From Synechococcales cyanobacterium PMM_0002 (GTDB lineage Bacteria > Cyanobacteriota > Cyanobacteriia > Elainellales > Elainellaceae): a stretch of 15,117 nt of DNA. This document shows positions 6,781 to 12,184 of the stretch, piece by piece. The number at the start of each line of letters is the position of its first letter. Position 1 is the stretch's first letter. The notes beneath the pieces were generated by a model that saw only the letters and a list, made by a program, of their open reading frames with translations, did not search any database and was not told where the DNA came from. The position numbers and the translations under genes were made by a program. The DNA lies in assembly GCA_949127925.1 (NCBI GenBank), contig CASBQX010000345.1, positions 1 to 15,117 on the forward strand, read 5' to 3'.

Positions 6781-8103
6781 ATGCAAGGTAACTTGAGTGA
6801 GATCGATATCCGCAGCATCCTACAGCTCATTGAGTTGGGTCAACGAACGGGTGAGCTGCTGGTGGAAGCCTATGGCTCGTCTTGGACGGGTCCATCGGGA
6901 GACGGGTTGTCGGGTGGCAGCGCTCTATGGAATCGGGTGACAAAAGCCACTGCCGAAAAGTCCTGGTTCGTTTTCTTTCTAAACGGGCAAATTATCTATG
7001 CTGGAGATGCGAAAGGAAATTTGCAGCGTCTGCGCGATCATTTGCGACGCTACAAGTTAGAAAAGGCGCTGGGTTCAGTGAGTGAGTCAGCGGCGATCGC
7101 CACCACCAATGCTCCAGAATATGGACATCTGTGGGCATTGCTAGAAAACCGGACGTTGACCCCGGCTCAAGGCCGTAGCATCATCCAAAGCATGGTGCAC
7201 GAAACCTTGTTTGACCTGCTGAGCTTGCATCACGGATCTTTTATATTTGAGGTTAGCTCTGCCCTGTCTCCCCAATTGACCACCCTAGAGATTGGCCCTC
7301 TAGTCATGAAAATCATGAAGCAGGTACAGCAGTGGAAACGGTTTCATCCACAAATTCAGTCGCCCGACCAATGTCCGGCGATCGCCAATCCTGACCAGCT
7401 CCGAGCCACACTCAAAGCCAACACCTTTCAAACCCTCACGACCTGGATGGATAGCAAAACATCCATCCGCCAAATTGCCCGCTACCTAAACCGCGACATT
7501 CTCACCGTTGCCCGTGTCGTTTACCCCTACGTCCAGCAGGGATTAGTGCAATTACTGAATCCCTCACCTGATCTGGCACCCAGCTTGGAGCTAGCTCGTC
7601 CTAACCGCGTGCCTCGAGTGGTTTGTATCGACGATGGCGTCGCTATCCGTCAAACTGTAGAAGATATTCTGCAACAGCATGGCTATGAGGTATCCTCTAT
7701 TGGCAATCCCCTGAAGGCACTGAGCCTAGTGTTTCAACTGAAGCCTGATCTAATTTTGTGTGATATTTCAATGCCTGAACTGGATGGCTACGAAATTTCT
7801 GCCATGCTGCGCAAATCGACCGTCTTCCGGCAAACCCCAATCGTCATGCTGACCGGGCGAGAAGGGTTTATTGACCGCGTTAGAGCCAGAATGGTAGGAG
7901 CCACAGACTACCTGACAAAGCCATTTGGTGAATACGAACTGCTCACCCTAGTCGAAAAGTACGTCGGGCCTGGTGATCCCGCCCACCCCAGCTTTGAAAA
8001 ATTGCTGGCGGCAGACCTTGAAAGTGAGTTAGAACTTGATACTACTGACTCATCTTCACCAATCTCTACCCCTGCTAGTAGTGCACAATCAAGACAGGGC
8101 TAA
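6781..8103 (+). CDS. hmpA: PATAN-domain response regulator (HmpA/PilG/PatA-like)
   Basis: The 440-residue protein combines an N-terminal PATAN/DUF4388 region (residues about 1-180, with IDIRSILQLIELGQRTGELLVEAY and SWFVFFLNGQIIYAG) and a linker of about 90 residues with a C-terminal receiver domain (about 278-397). The receiver keeps the acidic pair D284/D285, phospho-acceptor D328 (LILCDISMPELDGYE), T358 and K380 (DYLTKPFG), so it should accept phosphate from CheA. There is no DNA-binding domain, so output is by protein contact. PatA-type regulators in cyanobacterial pilus and phototaxis clusters act on type IV pilus motors or partners such as HmpF. The residues beyond 400 are an acidic/Ser-rich tail. 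ATG at 6781 fits the conserved MQGNL start; an AGGAG lies 14 nt upstream, rather far. It is the first gene of the plus-strand chemotaxis cluster. Confidence 0.9.
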   Translation: MQGNLSEIDIRSILQLIELGQRTGELLVEAYGSSWTGPSGDGLSGGSALWNRVTKATAEKSWFVFFLNGQIIYAGDAKGNLQRLRDHLRRYKLEKALGSVSESAAIATTNAPEYGHLWALLENRTLTPAQGRSIIQSMVHETLFDLLSLHHGSFIFEVSSALSPQLTTLEIGPLVMKIMKQVQQWKRFHPQIQSPDQCPAIANPDQLRATLKANTFQTLTTWMDSKTSIRQIARYLNRDILTVARVVYPYVQQGLVQLLNPSPDLAPSLELARPNRVPRVVCIDDGVAIRQTVEDILQQHGYEVSSIGNPLKALSLVFQLKPDLILCDISMPELDGYEISAMLRKSTVFRQTPIVMLTGREGFIDRVRARMVGATDYLTKPFGEYELLTLVEKYVGPGDPAHPSFEKLLAADLESELELDTTDSSSPISTPASSAQSRQG

Positions 8104-8235
8104 ACGCACATAGCCTGATCGAGGTTAAGATTCAGACTAAATTCAATCATCAAAGTAGCATTAGGGATGCCAAAATTTCACGCTAGGAATTTTTATTTGG
8201 TGACTTCTATCTTTATAGTTACAGCGTAAGGAGTT

Positions 8236-8601
8236 ATGAGCACAGTTTTGGTTGTAGAAGACAGCATGACCCAGCGGGCGATGATTACAGATCTGCTCAA
8301 AGGTAGTGGTCTGAATGTCACTATTGCGAGTGATGGGGTAGAAGCTTTAGAAAAAATCGAAGGTCATTCACCCGACCTAGTTGTGTTAGATATCGTCATG
8401 CCTCGGATGAATGGGTACGAAGTCTGTCGTCAGATCAAAGCGAATCCAAAAACTCAAAACATTCCTGTCGTGATGTGTTCCTCAAAAGGCGAAGAATTTG
8501 ATCGATACTGGGGCATGAAGCAGGGGGCAGATGCCTACATTGCTAAGCCGTTCCAGCCGACTGAGTTGGTGGGCACGGTCAAGCAACTGTTGCGAGGATA
8601 G
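8236..8601 (+). CDS. hmpB: CheY-like response regulator (HmpB/PilH-like)
   Basis: This is a 121-residue stand-alone receiver domain. The pocket is intact: E8/D9 (VVEDS), phospho-acceptor D52 (VVLDIVMPRMNGYE), S82 and K104 (YIAKPF). With no output domain it should work as a diffusible signal or phosphate sink for the cluster's CheA, as proposed for PilH-type proteins. The start MSTVLVVEDSMTQRAM is typical. The ribosome site TAAGGAG (8227-8233) ends only 2 nt before the ATG, unusually tight. A 132-bp gap separates it from hmpA; TATAGT at 8214-8219 has no good -35, so an internal promoter is unproven. hmpC follows after 12 bp, so the two are surely co-transcribed. Confidence 0.93.
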   Translation: MSTVLVVEDSMTQRAMITDLLKGSGLNVTIASDGVEALEKIEGHSPDLVVLDIVMPRMNGYEVCRQIKANPKTQNIPVVMCSSKGEEFDRYWGMKQGADAYIAKPFQPTELVGTVKQLLRG

Positions 8602-8613
8602 GGGTAGAGACAG

Positions 8614-9144
8614 ATGATAGGCAATCCGGATTTTCTAACGGGTCGAGGGCAAGATCAAGGAGCAGAGTTTCAGGAGCTAGAAAGCCCTGAGGGTGAGCTG
8701 CATCTGAGGTTTTTTGTGGCATCAGGCGACGAATTTGCTTTACCAGCGATGGGGATTAAAGAGGTACTTGCTTTACCGCCCGACCGGATTACGCCCATCC
8801 CGAATGTCTCTCCGCTATTATTAGGCACTCTTAATGTGCGCGGCCGAGTAGTCTGGGTGGCTGATTTAGGCCAGTTTTTGGGAGACTCTACTCCGTTGAG
8901 TACCGATCGCCCAGAAATTTCTGTGATCGCAGTCGAAGACCAAGATACGATGTTGGGTCTGGCCGTAGACCGGATCAACGAAATGGATTGGCTCAGTATT
9001 GATGACGTACAGATGCCGATCAACATTCCAGATGGGATGGCTCCATTTATTCGAGGCGAGTGGACGCTTGTCAACGAGAATAGTCGATTCCTCAGGCTGT
9101 TAGACCAAGTCGCGATTCTTCGCTCGGCGCGGTGGGCAGCCTAA
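8614..9144 (+). CDS. hmpC: CheW-like coupling protein (HmpC/PilI-like)
   Basis: The 176-residue product has an acidic leader (residues 1-27) and then a CheW fold. Diagnostic parts are FALPAMGIKEVL (41-52), the IPNVSPLLLGTLNVRGRVV segment with the NVRG turn (74-77), DLGQFLG, and the second half with GLAVDRINEM. CheW bridges the receptor's signalling tip and the P5 domain of CheA, building the array. The ATG is 12 bp after the hmpB stop, and its ribosome site (AGGGG near 8600-8604) overlaps that stop codon, which suggests translational coupling. The receptor gene follows after 44 bp. Confidence 0.93.
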   Translation: MIGNPDFLTGRGQDQGAEFQELESPEGELHLRFFVASGDEFALPAMGIKEVLALPPDRITPIPNVSPLLLGTLNVRGRVVWVADLGQFLGDSTPLSTDRPEISVIAVEDQDTMLGLAVDRINEMDWLSIDDVQMPINIPDGMAPFIRGEWTLVNENSRFLRLLDQVAILRSARWAA

Positions 9145-9188
9145 ACGTTTAGCACATTCGGATACTTGCATGGGCAAGGAGAGGGCAA

Positions 9189-11975
9189 ATGGGATCAAGC
9201 AGTGAGTACGCACAAGACTATCAACAGGCTTTCAAAGCTTACACGCAGGCGAAGTATGAGGACGCCGCTGCCATCATCGATCGCCTCGTCGAAAGCCACC
9301 CCGACGATCCGAATGTTCGGCTGCTGCGGGGACATATCTATTGCTATGGGTTGCAGCAATACGCGATCGCCCGAGAGCAGTATCAGTCGGTTTTGAGTCT
9401 CACTACCGATCCAGAATATCTAGACTATGCCAACAGCGGACTGGCAACCATTAGCCAATTTGGCGGCGATGATGAACCCACTGGGCAAGAAGAGTCGTTT
9501 GGGGCGGATGAATTTACCGATGGTGGGTTTGCCGGCAGCGGCTTTGCCAACGATAGCTTTGCCGATATTGATGACGATTTTCTTAGCACCACCGACACGG
9601 CTCAGTCCTCTCTTGATCCCAGTGGTGGGTTTACAGACGCGTTCAGTTTTGAGAACCTTGACACCCCCGACGATTTCTCAAGTGAATCCTTATCCTTTAC
9701 ACCTGAGTTAGATAATCCGTTTGCGCTCAGCAGCGATGATCAATCTGCCACCCCCTACAGCACCACTAACGATCCGTTTACCTTCAACCAGTCGGCTGAG
9801 ACATCGGCACAGTCTTCTGACGTCTTCGATAGCGACTACTCTGCCTTTCCTGAGCTAGACGATGAAAATTTTGCCTCCCTAGAGGATGCGGATCGGCTTC
9901 CCAGTTCAGATCCCTACACGACCCCGTCGTTTGACTCTAACTCTACTTATTCGTTTCCAAGCGCAGCGGCAGATCAGCCGGATGCTAGCCCTCGTCACGA
10001 GGGAGAAGACACGTTCTTTATGATGCCGGAAGAGTTTGAGGCTGCTGCTCAAGCTGAGTCAAGATTTGGCTATGACAATTCCAGCAGTTCAGGTGCGCCA
10101 ACGTTTGGGGCTGATGCATCGGAGCTGGACGAGAACACTTATGTGTCTCCATTTGACAGTGGCTTTGAGCTAGATGAGCTAGATGACTTGAATGATTTTG
10201 CCACCACGGGCAACTCAGTCGTCAACTCTAGCAGTGCTGCGAGCAGCGCCGATTTTCTAGATGAGTTTGACGAGTTCGACGATTTGGGCAGTTTGCCCGA
10301 TTTTGATATAAACCAGTCGGCTGAGTTTACTAGCCCTTCTGTAGGGGGATCTGGCTTTGGGATCATGGACAGAGGAGATTTTTCCTCAAGCAATGGCGGA
10401 TTTGATCTGACAGATGGGATCGATCAGTCTGTGATTCGGGAAGACGAAATCTTTAGCATTTCTGGGACGTCTGATGCACTGCCCATGTTTGCCCAAATGG
10501 ATGGCCGGACTATAGAGGCAGAAGTAGCCGTAGATCAGGGCTGGCTGGCGTTTGTGGAAAATGCGCCGTTGGCAACTAAGCGCTGGATTGTGGCGGGAGC
10601 TACTGGGGTAGTGTCGATGCTGGCTGTGGCAATTGTAGGCAATTTAGCCTCTAACTTTTTTGTGGCCGAAAAAGACAAGCCGACGGTGGTGCCCTATACC
10701 CAGCAGACGGGGCTGATTATGGCTGCGGCTGCGGGTTTGTTTGGGGCTGGTACTGCCGCCACATTAAGCTGGGCTACCTCGAAGCAAATTAGGCGATCGC
10801 TAGTCGATTTGCAGGCTCAGTTCGATTCGGTGTCGCAGGGCAACATGGGGGCACGAGCAACGGTCTACGCCGAAGATGAACTGGGTCAATTGGCGACTGG
10901 GTTTAACCAGATGGCACGGGTGATTTTTACCACTACCAGCGAAGCTCAACGCAAGGCAGAGGAGCAAGAGCAGGCAAAAGAAGACTTGCAGCGCCAGGTG
11001 ATTCGCTTACTAGACGATGTAGAAGGAGCCGCTCGCGGAGACCTGACGGTGCAGGCCGAGGTGACGGCAGACGTGCTGGGTGCAGTGGCTGATTCGTTTA
11101 ACTTGACCATTCAAAACCTGCGGGAGATTGTGCAGCAGGTGAAACAGGCCACCCGGCAGGTGAGTAAGAGTTCTACTGAGAATGAAATCTTTGCGCGATC
11201 GCTCTCCTCTGACGCCTTGCGCCAAGCCGAGGAGCTGGCCGTTACCCTCAACTCAGTGCAGGTGATGACCGACTCAATTCAGCGGGTGGCAGAAAGCGCC
11301 CGTGAAGCAGAGGAAGTGGCGCGTTCAGCGTCAGCCACCGCACTCAAAGGCGGTGAAGCTGTGGAGCGAACTGTATCAGGGATTTTAGAAATTCGCGAAA
11401 CAGTGGCCGAAACAACTCGCAAAGTGAAGCGGCTAGCCGAATCATCTCAGGAAATTTCCAAAATTGTGGCGTTGATTTCGGCGATCGCGTCCCGCACCAA
11501 CTTATTAGCATTGAACGCTAGTATTGAGGCAGCACGAGCTGGAGAAGCTGGACGGGGCTTCGCCATTGTGGCCGACGAGGTACGCCAGCTGGCCGACCGA
11601 GCCGCCAAAGCCTCCAAGGAAATTGAGCAGATCGTCTTGCAAATTCAGGGTGAAACCGGGTCGGTGATGACCGCCATGGAGGAAGGTACTCAGCAGGTGA
11701 TTGAGGGCACCCGTCTGGCCGAACAGGCCAAGCGATCGCTCGAAGACATCATTCAGGTATCCAACCGGATTGATGTGCTGGTGCGCTCTATTACTGCCGA
11801 CACTGTAGAGCAAACTGAAACGTCTCGGGCTGTAGCTCAGGTCATGCAGTCGGTTGAGTTAACCGCTCAAGAAACATCGCAAGAGGCACAGCGGGTATCT
11901 GGGTCGTTGCAAAGCTTAGTGGGTGTGGCGCGCGACTTACTCAATTCGGTAGAACGCTTCCGAGTAGAAAAGTAG
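9189..11975 (+). CDS. hmpD: Methyl-accepting chemotaxis protein (HmpD/PilJ-like), TPR plus acidic linker
   Basis: The 928-residue receptor carries, in order: a TPR-like helical region (about 7-90); a low-complexity Asp/Ser/Phe-rich segment (about 95-440, with repeated DDF, FD and SSS); a membrane helix (about 465-490); a loop of roughly 15 residues; a second helix (about 507-528); a HAMP domain (about 529-582); a second HAMP-like segment (about 604-655); and an MCP signalling domain with the tip NLLALNASIEAARAGEAGRG (771-790). The loop is too short for a periplasmic sensor, so input must come from the TPR/acidic region, the membrane or partners. No GAF/phytochrome domain is visible, which separates it from the PixJ-type photoreceptor. 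ATG at 9189 has a strong AAGGAGAGGG site. It should work with hmpC and hmpE. Confidence 0.92.
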   Translation: MGSSSEYAQDYQQAFKAYTQAKYEDAAAIIDRLVESHPDDPNVRLLRGHIYCYGLQQYAIAREQYQSVLSLTTDPEYLDYANSGLATISQFGGDDEPTGQEESFGADEFTDGGFAGSGFANDSFADIDDDFLSTTDTAQSSLDPSGGFTDAFSFENLDTPDDFSSESLSFTPELDNPFALSSDDQSATPYSTTNDPFTFNQSAETSAQSSDVFDSDYSAFPELDDENFASLEDADRLPSSDPYTTPSFDSNSTYSFPSAAADQPDASPRHEGEDTFFMMPEEFEAAAQAESRFGYDNSSSSGAPTFGADASELDENTYVSPFDSGFELDELDDLNDFATTGNSVVNSSSAASSADFLDEFDEFDDLGSLPDFDINQSAEFTSPSVGGSGFGIMDRGDFSSSNGGFDLTDGIDQSVIREDEIFSISGTSDALPMFAQMDGRTIEAEVAVDQGWLAFVENAPLATKRWIVAGATGVVSMLAVAIVGNLASNFFVAEKDKPTVVPYTQQTGLIMAAAAGLFGAGTAATLSWATSKQIRRSLVDLQAQFDSVSQGNMGARATVYAEDELGQLATGFNQMARVIFTTTSEAQRKAEEQEQAKEDLQRQVIRLLDDVEGAARGDLTVQAEVTADVLGAVADSFNLTIQNLREIVQQVKQATRQVSKSSTENEIFARSLSSDALRQAEELAVTLNSVQVMTDSIQRVAESAREAEEVARSASATALKGGEAVERTVSGILEIRETVAETTRKVKRLAESSQEISKIVALISAIASRTNLLALNASIEAARAGEAGRGFAIVADEVRQLADRAAKASKEIEQIVLQIQGETGSVMTAMEEGTQQVIEGTRLAEQAKRSLEDIIQVSNRIDVLVRSITADTVEQTETSRAVAQVMQSVELTAQETSQEAQRVSGSLQSLVGVARDLLNSVERFRVEK

Positions 11976-12184
11976 GCGTGGCGGCGGCTAGCTGAGGCTC
12001 AGCCTCTGCGTGAAAAACCCTATCGGTTGAGAAAAAACGAATGAGTTGATCGGCTAAATTGCGGAATCGGGTACATTAAGTAGCAATACTAGGTAACTTG
12101 ATTAGGTAACTTGGGATTTCCTCCCGCCTAATCGGGCAGTTCAATTATTGGGCGATCGCCCTACGCATTCAGAGGGACACTGCT
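11976..12184 (+). other. Spacer between hmpD and hmpE
   Basis: This 209-bp gap holds a short imperfect hairpin just after the hmpD stop (GAGGC 11994-11998 with GCCTC 12002-12006, no T-run, so not a convincing terminator), a direct repeat, and an extended HIP1 palindrome GGGCGATCGCCC (12150-12161). No gene is seen. hmpE is probably read through from hmpD, possibly with extra control here. Confidence 0.5.
12090..12113 (+). repeat. Direct repeat TAGGTAACTTG x2, 13-bp period
   Basis: TAGGTAACTTG at 12090-12100 and 12103-12113, about 70 bp before the hmpE start. It may be a tandem binding site or a duplication. Confidence 0.6.

Noticed and set aside
9189..11975. PixJ-type photoreceptor
   Set aside because: No GAF/CBCR or phytochrome domain is visible. 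The N-terminal half is TPR-like plus low complexity, so this is the PilJ/HmpD type.
11991..12010. Intrinsic terminator after hmpD
   Set aside because: The stem is only about 5 bp with a 3-nt loop and is not followed by T residues.
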